The notes under the pieces are model-generated. The model did no database searches and had not been told where the DNA came from. It saw only the letters and a program-made list of their open reading frames with translations. Of a DNA stretch of 8,561 bases, positions 1 through 5,915 are shown one piece after another. The DNA lies in NCBI GenBank assembly GCA_947074225.1, contig CAMTOX010000065.1, positions 1 through 8,561 on the forward strand, in the 5' to 3' direction. Source of the DNA: an uncultured bacterium. GTDB taxonomy: Bacteria > Bacteroidota > Bacteroidia > Bacteroidales > Paludibacteraceae. Made by a program: the position numbers and the translations under genes. The number at the start of each line of letters is the position of its first letter. Positions within the stretch are counted from its first letter, which is position 1.

Positions 1-48
1 AGGGTGAATCTTAGCGTCCGGATGGACATAAGCCAACGGTTGTTTCAT
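1..48 (-). CDS. lpxA: LpxA, UDP-N-acetylglucosamine O-acyltransferase, first 16 codons only (3' part beyond the window)
   Basis: An ATG at 48-46 on the minus strand opens a frame that stays open to base 1 and reads MKQPLAYVHPDAKIHP. The 'PLAYVHPDAKI' pattern is the usual beginning of LpxA, whose first left-handed beta-helix coil starts there. LpxA is the cytoplasmic enzyme that moves a 3-hydroxyacyl chain from acyl carrier protein to the 3-OH of UDP-GlcNAc, the first step of lipid A synthesis. The start lies 9 bases past the stop of lpxC-fabZ, so the two are surely cotranscribed, and lpxC-fabZ followed by lpxA is the standard Bacteroidota order. No clear Shine-Dalgarno sequence precedes the ATG; the spacer is simply A/T-rich. 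The call rests on 16 residues plus context; the rest of the enzyme is not visible. Confidence 0.85.
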   Translation of the reverse strand, partial: MKQPLAYVHPDAKIHP

Positions 49-57
49 ATATCTTAA

Positions 58-1440
58 TTATTTGTTTTTTATTATTTGAGCGGTCATCTCTGCCTCTGTT
101 GCTATCTTTCCATTTACAAAGACATAGCCTTTGATACTTGCCAAACCTCGACGAATAGGAGTAGTTAAGAATACCTTCATTACCATAATATCTCCTGGAA
201 CAACTTTCTGACGGAACTTAACATTGTCGATCTTTAAGAAGTAGGTCGAATATCTTGAAGGTTCATCAACTTGACTTAATACCAATAACCCGGCCGATTG
301 TGCCATAGCCTCTACTTGAAGAACACCTGGCATGACAGGCTCCTCTGGGAAGTGACCCAAGAACTGCATCTCATTGAAAGTGATATTCTTTATAGATACA
401 ATGTTATTCTCGCCAATCTCTACTACTTTGTCTACCAATAAGAATGGATAACGGTGAGGCAAAAGTAATTTAATTTGATTAATGTTCAATACTGGAGCTG
501 CAGCGTCATCATACACAGGTGCAAAAACTTCCTGACGTTTAATATCTTTACGTAGTGTCTTTGCAAAGGCAGTGTTTACCGTATGTCCTGGGTGAGTAGC
601 TATTACACGACCTTTTATAGGACGGCCAATCAAAGATAAATCGCCTATTAAATCCATTAACTTATGACGAGCGGGTTCATTATCAAACTTCAAAGGGCTA
701 TTTAAATAGCCCAACTCATTCTTTGGTACCTCACGTTGTTGCATAATTTCGGCAATGTGTGATAACTCAGAATCGGAAACCTGACGGTCGTAAATTACCA
801 AGGCATTGTTTAAATCGCCACCTTTTATAAGGTTCATCTTCAATAAAGGCTCTAACTCACGTACAAAAACAAAAGTACGGCATGGTGCTATCTCCTGTGG
901 GAAGGCCGACATGTCGTCCAATATCGCATATTGATTAGATAGTATTGGAGAGTCAAAACCTATCATCACTTGTGCCGAGAAACAGTCGTCGGGCAGCATT
1001 ACTATTTGCGACTGACCATCTTCACTCGTGTAGCTAATTTTCTTAGTTACCACAAAATAGTTCTTCTCCTCACTCTGCTCTGTAATACCTACTTTTGCTA
1101 TCTCTTCGCTATAAATAGCTGCACTGCCATCTAAGATTGGGAATTCTGCAGCATCTACTTCCATTAAACAGTTGTCAATGCCTGCAGCATAAAGAGCTGC
1201 CAAACAATGTTCCACAGTGCTCACCTGCGCATCGCCTTTCTTCAATACGGTACCGCGTTGTGTCTCTGTAACATATTCGGCCAATGCAGGAATCTCTGGA
1301 GTGCCATCTAAATCTACACGACGAATGATATAGCCACTGTTTTCAGCGCCTGGTTTTACAGTCAACTTAATATTTAAACCTGTATGTAAGCCTTTACCGC
1401 TTAGGGTAAAAGAATCACCTAAAGTTAATTGTTTTGCCAT
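58..1440 (-). CDS. lpxC-fabZ: Bifunctional LpxC-FabZ: UDP-3-O-acyl-GlcNAc deacetylase fused to 3-hydroxyacyl-ACP dehydratase
   Basis: This 460-residue protein joins two cytoplasmic enzymes. Residues about 1-305 are LpxC, the zinc deacetylase that commits UDP-3-O-acyl-GlcNAc to lipid A. STVEHC holds the first zinc ligand (H78) beside the catalytic Glu (E77); RHKLMDLIGDL holds ligands H259 and D263; H286 in HPGHTVN matches the second catalytic histidine. Residues about 318-460 are FabZ, the hot-dog-fold dehydratase of fatty acid elongation: LLPHRYPFLLVD opens the domain, GHFPEEPVMPG carries catalytic His363, and Glu377 follows in QVEAMAQ. A short Ala/Pro-rich linker (about 308-317) separates them. 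All key residues of both halves are present, so both activities are expected. The fusion is a known Bacteroidota trait and puts the enzyme that withdraws 3-hydroxyacyl precursors for lipid A next to the one that diverts them to membrane lipids. ATG start at 1440, TAA stop; the gene sits 55 bases after lpxD and 9 bases before lpxA. Confidence 0.97.
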   Translation of the reverse strand: MAKQLTLGDSFTLSGKGLHTGLNIKLTVKPGAENSGYIIRRVDLDGTPEIPALAEYVTETQRGTVLKKGDAQVSTVEHCLAALYAAGIDNCLMEVDAAEFPILDGSAAIYSEEIAKVGITEQSEEKNYFVVTKKISYTSEDGQSQIVMLPDDCFSAQVMIGFDSPILSNQYAILDDMSAFPQEIAPCRTFVFVRELEPLLKMNLIKGGDLNNALVIYDRQVSDSELSHIAEIMQQREVPKNELGYLNSPLKFDNEPARHKLMDLIGDLSLIGRPIKGRVIATHPGHTVNTAFAKTLRKDIKRQEVFAPVYDDAAAPVLNINQIKLLLPHRYPFLLVDKVVEIGENNIVSIKNITFNEMQFLGHFPEEPVMPGVLQVEAMAQSAGLLVLSQVDEPSRYSTYFLKIDNVKFRQKVVPGDIMVMKVFLTTPIRRGLASIKGYVFVNGKIATEAEMTAQIIKNK

Positions 1441-1468
1441 AAAATAGTATAATGTTTTGGTTGGTCTT

Positions 1469-1486
1469 GCTTCAATCTGTTGAAGC
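1469..1486 (-). other. Small perfect hairpin between lpxD and lpxC-fabZ
   Basis: In the 55-base gap between lpxD and lpxC-fabZ, GCTTCAA (1469-1475) and TTGAAGC (1480-1486) form a perfect 7-bp stem with a 4-base loop. On the transcribed strand the stem is followed by AAGACCAACC, not a U-run, so it does not look like an intrinsic terminator. A third copy of GAAGC just upstream on the same strand could compete for pairing with the GCTTC arm. It could be an mRNA processing or stability element, or chance. Function is not known. Confidence 0.4.
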
Positions 1487-1495
1487 CTGCTTCTA

Positions 1496-2530
1496 TTATT
1501 TTTCTAATTCTTTAATTCGTTTCTCTAGTTCGTACACCTTCTTGTGCATGTCGGGGAGTTGCTTTTGTATCACACTTAAGCGACGGAATGTTCCAACAGG
1601 CATGGCTGGGTATCCTTGCCATAACTGGTTTGGCTCCTTAATGTTGCTAGGAACACCGGTTTGTGCGCCAAAAACAGAACCATCGGCAATATGTAAATGA
1701 CCTGCTACACCTACTTGTCCGGCAAGAATGCAGCGTTTACCTATCTTGGTTGAACCTGCCACACCACTTTGAGCTGCCATAGCAGTATCTTCGCCCACCT
1801 CAACATTGTGAGCTATCTGGATAAGGTTGTCAATCTTTACGCCACGACGTATAATGGTAGAGCCCATAGTGGCACGGTCTATAGTGCTATTAGCACCTAC
1901 CTCAACATCGTCCTCAAGCACCACATTACCTATTTGAGGTATTTTCTGGTAGTGCCCCTGCTCGTCTGGAGCAAAACCAAAACCATCGGCACCTAAAACA
2001 GCACCGGCTTGAACAACACAACGTTTGCCAATAACACAATTCTCATATATAGTGACATGGGAATAGATTATACTATCGTCGTCAATAGATACGTTATCGT
2101 CAATATGCACATGAGGGTAAATCTTAACACGGTTGCCAATACGCACACCACTGCCAAGAACCGCATAGTTGCCTACAAAACAATCTTCGCCCATCTTTAC
2201 ACTTTCATCTAAAATGGCCGTTGGAGCTACTCCAACTTTCTTTGGCTTCATAGATTCGGCAAGTTGTAAGAGCTTTGAGAGTGCTTGGTAAGCACTTTCA
2301 ACTCTTATAAGAGTAGCACTTATAGCCGATTCGGCAACAAAGCTCTTATCTACTAAAACAACATCGGCTTTAGTGGTATAGATATAATGGGTGTATTTGG
2401 GGTTGGAAAGAAAGGTGAGGGTTCCTGGAACTCCTTCTTCAATTTTAGATAGATCACTGACAATCACTTCTGGATTCCCTTCTACCTCTCCTTGAAGATA
2501 TTGGGCTATCTGTGCTGCTGTAAATTTCAT
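1496..2530 (-). CDS. lpxD: LpxD, UDP-3-O-(3-hydroxyacyl)glucosamine N-acyltransferase
   Basis: A 344-residue cytoplasmic acyltransferase that performs the third step of lipid A synthesis, adding a 3-hydroxyacyl chain from ACP to the 2-amino group exposed by LpxC. The N-terminal uridine-binding domain (about 1-100; [14 protein letters not shown], then [11 protein letters not shown]) is followed by hexapeptide repeats of a left-handed beta-helix (about 105-295, recurrent [IV]GxxxxI-type turns). QIAHNVEVG contains the expected catalytic histidine, H241, and GHLHIAD has the second conserved histidine, H278. The C-terminus (about 320-344) is a charged helix or short coiled coil, as in other LpxD trimers. 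I chose the ATG at 2530 because MKFTAAQIA is the family N-terminus and the length is normal. The frame is open 29 codons further up to a TTG at 2617, but that extension resembles nothing in the family. Upstream of the ATG is AGAGAAGCCT, at best a weak ribosome site. TAA stop. Confidence 0.96.
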   Translation of the reverse strand: MKFTAAQIAQYLQGEVEGNPEVIVSDLSKIEEGVPGTLTFLSNPKYTHYIYTTKADVVLVDKSFVAESAISATLIRVESAYQALSKLLQLAESMKPKKVGVAPTAILDESVKMGEDCFVGNYAVLGSGVRIGNRVKIYPHVHIDDNVSIDDDSIIYSHVTIYENCVIGKRCVVQAGAVLGADGFGFAPDEQGHYQKIPQIGNVVLEDDVEVGANSTIDRATMGSTIIRRGVKIDNLIQIAHNVEVGEDTAMAAQSGVAGSTKIGKRCILAGQVGVAGHLHIADGSVFGAQTGVPSNIKEPNQLWQGYPAMPVGTFRRLSVIQKQLPDMHKKVYELEKRIKELEK

Positions 2531-2543
2531 AGGCTTCTCTCTA

Positions 2544-2551
2544 CAAATGTA
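2544..2551 (-). promoter_or_regulatory. Candidate Bacteroidota -7 box directly upstream of lpxD
   Basis: On the minus strand this reads TACATTTG, an exact match to the TAnnTTTG form of the Bacteroidota -7 element, 13 bases above the lpxD ATG. No good TTTG -33 element lies 19-21 bases further up, and transcription from here would leave a leader of only a few bases. The 173-base gap between the HD gene and lpxD leaves room for an internal promoter, but a short degenerate motif like this in AT-rich DNA can arise by chance. Confidence 0.25.
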
Positions 2552-2666
2552 ATTAATGGAATGGACTAAATGCTTTGTATAATTAGAACCGAAACAATAA
2601 ACAGAGTGTCGATTCAATAGTTATATCCGCTTCTAGAGATTCCTTTAAGGTTTTGTTTCATTATAT

Positions 2667-2695
2667 GATGCAATTTCTTATTTAAACGTTGCATC
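2667..2695 (-). other. AT-rich hairpin just downstream of the HD-phosphohydrolase gene
   Basis: GATGCAA (2667-2673) and TTGCATC (2689-2695) are perfect 7-bp inverted arms around a 15-base loop, starting 8 bases past the TAA of the HD gene. There is no U-tract on either side, and the stem is short with a wide loop, so it is a poor intrinsic terminator. At most it may cause partial termination or protect the 3' end between the HD gene and lpxD. Between it and lpxD (2531-2666) I see nothing else except the -7-like motif listed separately. Confidence 0.3.
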
Positions 2696-2703
2696 TGTAC
2701 TTT

Positions 2704-3921
2704 TTATATATGATAATAAAAGAAATATCTTTTCTGCTCTCTATGTTGTAATAATTCAATCTGTAATATATCAGATGCCTTAGCAATATCTGTTAACTTA
2801 CCATCATTGGAAAGTATCATAATATTTGAGGCATTGGGGTTGTAAGTTCTACTTGTTACGGTCTCCTCGCGCATAAAATAGCTACACTCTTGTTCCGATA
2901 ATCCCCATTTAGCACAATAGCCTAAACGTAATTTCCGGCGGTAATTGTCGTCTATATCATCGGGTTTCACCACTTTATATAATTTACGCTCTATAAAACT
3001 TTTGCTCAGCAAAGATAATATTTTATCTGAGTGCGACATCCATACTTTCACTGCACAATAAATATCGGAGTCGTCCAATGAAATATAATGATTCAGGAAC
3101 TCACCATTTACTTGACTCTTCTTAATGGGTTCTTCTAACTCTAAAAAGAAATGTAAAGCTGGCGAGGCATAAATATCTAATCCTTGGTTTACCAAATATT
3201 TTGCACGTCTTAGTATCTGTTGTAACAACAGTTCGGCAGCTGTGGAACTCTTATGTAAGTAAACCTGCCAATACATAAAACGTCGTGCAATCAAGAAATT
3301 TTCAATAGAATAAATGCCTTTCTCCTCAACCACTAGCCTGTCATTCAGGACGCGAAGCATCTTGATAATTCGTGCCGAACCTATAACGCCCTCCGTTACT
3401 CCTGTAAAGAAGGCATCACGACGCAAATAGTCTAATCTATCCATGTCTAATTGGCCGCTTACTAACTGATGTAAAAAACGTTTGGGGTAACGATCGGTAA
3501 ATATATCGATAGCTGTGGTTAGAGCTCCTTCCATCTCACGGTTCATATCTTCCATAAGCAAAAGAGTAAAATGCTCATGATTCACGCCTGGGGTTAAAAA
3601 TGTTTCTGATACGTGAGAAAAAGGACCATGACCTATGTCGTGCAATAATACTGCTGCCAAAACACCACTCTCTTCCTCTTCACTTATAGTCTCTCCTTTG
3701 GCACGTAACTCATGAATGGCCTCGTGAGTAAGGTGCATTGCTCCTAAAGAATGTAAAAAACGAGTATGTTGAGCACCGGGGTAAACAAACGAAGATAAAC
3801 CAAGCTGTTTAATCCTGTTTAAACGTTGAAAATAACGATGTTGAATGCAATCGTACAAAAAATCGTTCGGAATATAGATGAAACCAAAGACCGGATCGTT
3901 TATTATTTTACGTTTGTTCAC
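2704..3921 (-). CDS. HD-domain metal-dependent phosphohydrolase (SAMHD1/dGTPase-like superfamily)
   Basis: A 405-residue cytoplasmic protein with the full metal-binding signature of HD hydrolases: H57 in QHTRFLHSLG, the H94-D95 doublet in LLHDIGHGPFSH, further histidines H115 and H117 in VNHEH, and the closing aspartate within QLDMDRLDYLRRDAFFTG (about 158-174). The arrangement, with the strongly conserved N-terminal DPVFGFI and YFQRLNRIKQLG, is that of the bacterial relatives of SAMHD1 and dNTP triphosphohydrolases. The substrate is not known and cannot be read from the sequence. The C-terminal third is a family-specific domain. The start is GTG at 3921, immediately preceded in frame by a TAA, so no upstream start exists; MNKRKIINDPVFGF fits the family N-terminus. 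In Bacteroidota this gene habitually precedes lpxD, and here it is first in the lipid A unit, 173 bases upstream of lpxD. That suggests coexpression, but a role in lipid A synthesis is only inference. Confidence 0.92.
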   Translation of the reverse strand: MNKRKIINDPVFGFIYIPNDFLYDCIQHRYFQRLNRIKQLGLSSFVYPGAQHTRFLHSLGAMHLTHEAIHELRAKGETISEEEESGVLAAVLLHDIGHGPFSHVSETFLTPGVNHEHFTLLLMEDMNREMEGALTTAIDIFTDRYPKRFLHQLVSGQLDMDRLDYLRRDAFFTGVTEGVIGSARIIKMLRVLNDRLVVEEKGIYSIENFLIARRFMYWQVYLHKSSTAAELLLQQILRRAKYLVNQGLDIYASPALHFFLELEEPIKKSQVNGEFLNHYISLDDSDIYCAVKVWMSHSDKILSLLSKSFIERKLYKVVKPDDIDDNYRRKLRLGYCAKWGLSEQECSYFMREETVTSRTYNPNASNIMILSNDGKLTDIAKASDILQIELLQHREQKRYFFYYHI

Positions 3922-3999
3922 TTAGTAAATGCGTGTTTGTTTAACTTGTATAACGAAAGATTCATTGATTTATGATAACCTATAATCGTTATTTTGCAA

Positions 4000-4065
4000 A
4001 AGTTATGCAAAGATAGCTATTTAAGTCAAAAAACTTCGATTTATTGGAAATTAGTTGCATAACTT
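4000..4065. repeat. Spaced 11-bp inverted repeat upstream of the HD-phosphohydrolase gene
   Basis: AAGTTATGCAA at 4000-4010 and its exact complement TTGCATAACTT at 4055-4065 are separated by 44 bases. The gene-proximal arm overlaps a 10-bp palindrome TTTTGCAAAA (3992-4001) and touches the candidate -7 box at 4008-4015. The arms lie 55 bp centre to centre, roughly five helical turns. This layout would suit a pair of regulator half-sites or a looped operator, but the long loop makes an RNA hairpin less likely. No regulator gene is in the window. Confidence 0.5.
4008..4015 (-). promoter_or_regulatory. Candidate -7 promoter box for the HD-lpxD-lpxC/fabZ-lpxA operon
   Basis: The minus strand reads TATCTTTG, an exact match to the TAnnTTTG -7 consensus of Bacteroidota primary sigma promoters, about 87 bases above the GTG of the HD gene. 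The nearest TTTG upstream is only 11 bases away (complement of 4027-4030), not the usual 19-21, so a proper -33 element is not seen. Its place in a true intergenic region, past the terminator of the preceding gene, favours it as the start of the lipid A operon. The leader would be about 80 bases. Confidence 0.35.
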
Positions 4066-4178
4066 AAATAAATTATAACAACATGAGGCTCTTATTATGA
4101 GACCATTTTAACCGTATGGATGCAAATAGCTTCACAAATAGAAACATAGAGTAATGTGTAACACTACTCGCAAATATA

Positions 4179-4206
4179 AAAGAGATGCCCAAGCAGGCAT
4201 CTCTTT
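4179..4206 (-). terminator. Intrinsic terminator after the MATE gene
   Basis: AAAGAGATGCC (4179-4189) and GGCATCTCTTT (4196-4206) form a perfect 11-bp stem with a 6-base loop. On the minus strand the stem runs straight into TTTTATATTTG, a U-rich tail, as expected for a Rho-independent terminator of the MATE transcript, whose stop is 119 bases upstream. The plus-strand side is also T-rich (CTCTTTATAT), but there is no plus-strand gene to terminate. Confidence 0.8.
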
Positions 4207-4325
4207 ATATGATAATGTATAAAGCATTGTTTTTGCTCTTAAATATAAAGCAAATAATAGTATTGCTAAATAGGGTATCTATAATGTTTCAACTTCACTT
4301 CTTGAGCCTTCTGCCGGTTACGACA

Positions 4326-5672
4326 CTATACATCCATTTGCTTGAAATGTTTCAAATACCTTAACCGGAATAGAATAGCGGCTACGCTGAGTCCGAATAT
4401 AAAGGCTGTCCACACACCCACAGCACCCATGCCACATGTAAAGGCAAGGAAGTAGCCTAGCGGAAGGTTTATGCAGATATAAGCAATAAAAGCATAGATC
4501 ATTACAATCTTTACATCTTGAAGACCACGCAATATTCCTGCTCCTACAGCTTGCATGCCATCCGACAGCTGGAAAATTCCTGCCATAATAAGCAGTTGGC
4601 TACCAATAGCTATTACCTCTGGGTCGGCAGAAAAGGCGGTAGCAATGATTCGGCTAAAACCTATGAGCATACTGCCGGTAATTAAATTGGCTAACAAACA
4701 GAGGTGAATAGAGGCTATGGCAGCCATTTTTAAGCCCTTGAAGTTTTCAGCACCTAATTGGTGACTTACCCTTACTGTTGTGGCCGAAGCAATACCTAAA
4801 ACAATCATAAAGGTTAAGTGAGAGAAGTTCTGAGCTATCTGATTGCCTGCCAAAGGAGCTGCTCCAAGCCAACCCACCATAATGCCAGAGAGAGCAAAGG
4901 CCGATACCTCTAATAAAATATGCGCTGCTATGGGGAAACCTATCTTTAATAACTCCATAATTACCTGCCAATCTATCTGACGTAAACTATAACCTTTGAA
5001 ATATTGCCACCAATTGACTTTAAAACGTAGGTAAATAATATACATTAAAGGCATGGCACAACGTGCTATAAGTGTGGCTATACCGGCACCTAAAACACCC
5101 ATTTCTGGGAAACCGCCCTTACCATAAATCAATAAGTAGTTAAATAGTATATTTAATAGATTTGATATAATAGTAATGGCCATTGCTATAGAGGTGTTGC
5201 CAATACCTTCTAAAAACTGCTTGACACTGGTAAAGATTAATACCGGGAACACACTAAACGATAGAATAATAAAGTAGGGACGTGCAAATTCTACCACTGC
5301 AGGGTCTTGTCCCATATATGGCATGAGGAAGGAGAGGCTAAACATCACTAACGATGTAACCACGCCGAGCATGATTGATAATGACATGCCATTTTGCAGC
5401 AAGCCAGAGAGTCGGCTCTGTTCGCCACCCGCATAAGCTTTACCTACTAAGGGGGTCATGCCAATTAAAATACCTGTAGAGAAGACAAAACCTATTATAA
5501 ATGTGGCCGAAGCAAAAGAAACGGCTGCCAAGGGTATGGTGCCTAAACGGCTAACCATGAATAAATCGACTAGTTGAACTATACCACCGCCCAATTGGGA
5601 TAGGACAATAGGAAGTGCCACTTTAAGGTTTCGTTTATAATAAGGTAGGTATGTTTGGAATGAATAAGACAT
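4326..5672 (-). CDS. MATE-family multidrug efflux transporter (NorM-like)
   Basis: A 448-residue inner-membrane protein with about 12 hydrophobic segments in two six-helix halves, typical of Multidrug And Toxic compound Extrusion pumps that expel cationic drugs and metabolites using a Na+ or H+ gradient. Three acidic residues match the cation-site residues known from Vibrio cholerae NorM: D36 in QLVDLFMVSRLG (helix 1), E255 in LLEVSAFALSG (helix 7) and D371 in FQLSDGMQAV (helix 10). Other family marks are FLEGIGNTSIAM (154-164) and GIASATTVRVSHQLGA (293-308). I chose the ATG at 5672, which gives MSYSFQTYLPYYKRNLKVALP and puts the acidic residues at the NorM positions; an upstream in-frame TTG at 5711 adds 13 residues of no family character. 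It appears monocistronic, between the ribBA terminator and its own. It is the only complete gene here ending in TAG; the frame stays open for 19 codons beyond. The real substrate is unknown. Confidence 0.94.
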   Translation of the reverse strand: MSYSFQTYLPYYKRNLKVALPIVLSQLGGGIVQLVDLFMVSRLGTIPLAAVSFASATFIIGFVFSTGILIGMTPLVGKAYAGGEQSRLSGLLQNGMSLSIMLGVVTSLVMFSLSFLMPYMGQDPAVVEFARPYFIILSFSVFPVLIFTSVKQFLEGIGNTSIAMAITIISNLLNILFNYLLIYGKGGFPEMGVLGAGIATLIARCAMPLMYIIYLRFKVNWWQYFKGYSLRQIDWQVIMELLKIGFPIAAHILLEVSAFALSGIMVGWLGAAPLAGNQIAQNFSHLTFMIVLGIASATTVRVSHQLGAENFKGLKMAAIASIHLCLLANLITGSMLIGFSRIIATAFSADPEVIAIGSQLLIMAGIFQLSDGMQAVGAGILRGLQDVKIVMIYAFIAYICINLPLGYFLAFTCGMGAVGVWTAFIFGLSVAAILFRLRYLKHFKQMDV

Positions 5673-5855
5673 GGATGAAAATATTTTTTGGTGACGCAGA
5701 AGAGTCTGCAAATTCTATGCTTTTTTCTATTTATAACCATTTAAATAAAATGATAACCGATATTCGACTAATTAATATGCATAAGTAGGATGTTTTCCTA
5801 CCCTATGTTGTTAAAAGTAGATTTAAAGCAATATATATTAACGACGATGTAATAC
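5673..5855. other. Upstream region of the MATE gene, with a small hairpin at 5780-5807
   Basis: This AT-rich stretch must carry the MATE promoter, but I find no exact TAnnTTTG box on the minus strand. It contains one hairpin: GTAGGA (5785-5790) pairs with TCCTAC (5796-5801) around a TGTTT loop, and CATA (5780-5783) can pair with TATG (5804-5807) across a small internal bulge. It lies about 110 bases above the MATE ATG. There is no U-run after it and no recognised riboswitch architecture. It may be a protein-binding dyad or leader hairpin, or chance. Confidence 0.4.
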
Positions 5856-5890
5856 AACAAACGCTTTGCACAATGTGCAAAGCGCTTGTT
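5856..5890 (-). terminator. Strong intrinsic terminator after ribBA
   Basis: CGCTTTGCAC (5862-5871) and GTGCAAAGCG (5875-5884) form a perfect 10-bp stem with a 3-base loop. One A-C mismatch outside it is followed by five more pairs, AACAA (5856-5860) with TTGTT (5886-5890). On the minus strand the lower stem is U-rich (GCGTTTGTTGTATT), matching a Rho-independent terminator 25 bases past the ribBA TAA. It ends the lptF-like/ribBA unit and isolates the MATE gene from it. Confidence 0.85.
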
Positions 5891-5915
5891 ATAGAAACAA
5901 TCTTTTAAAAAGATA

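Larger units (their letters stand above)
3922..4325. other. 404-base intergenic region between the MATE gene and the HD gene
   Basis: No gene is supported here. From the MATE side it holds a short in-frame open stretch after the MATE stop (4266-4325), an AT-rich stretch, the terminator hairpin at 4179-4206, a featureless stretch at about 4066-4178, the inverted repeat at 4000-4065 with the candidate -7 box, and an AT-rich leader running to the GTG at 3921. Both flanking genes point the same way, so the region carries the 3' end of one transcript and the promoter of the next. Confidence 0.7.

Noticed and set aside
58..1440. LpxC-FabZ fusion as an assembly or sequencing artefact
   Set aside because: The join is seamless in frame, the linker is sensible, both domains are intact, and this fusion is an established Bacteroidota feature.
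1452..2212. Plus-strand open frames opposite lpxD
   Set aside because: Low-complexity antisense translations of the hexapeptide-repeat region (for example strings of Asn, Thr and Ile); no domain and no upstream signals.
2531..2617. Extended LpxD with 29 extra N-terminal residues from a TTG at 2617
   Set aside because: The extension has no family similarity, the start is TTG, and the ATG at 2530 gives the standard LpxD beginning and length.
4747..4971. 74-codon minus-strand frame inside the MATE gene
   Set aside because: It is an alternate frame within a well-supported gene and its translation resembles no protein family.
5673..5711. Extended MATE protein from a TTG at 5711
   Set aside because: The ATG at 5672 gives the normal N-terminus and places the acidic cation-site residues at NorM-like positions; the extra 13 residues look non-coding.
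3972..5758. Shared 9-mer ATGATAACC upstream of both the HD gene (3972-3980) and the MATE gene (5750-5758)
   Set aside because: A single 9-base match in AT-rich intergenic DNA, at different distances from the starts and without symmetric structure, is well within chance.
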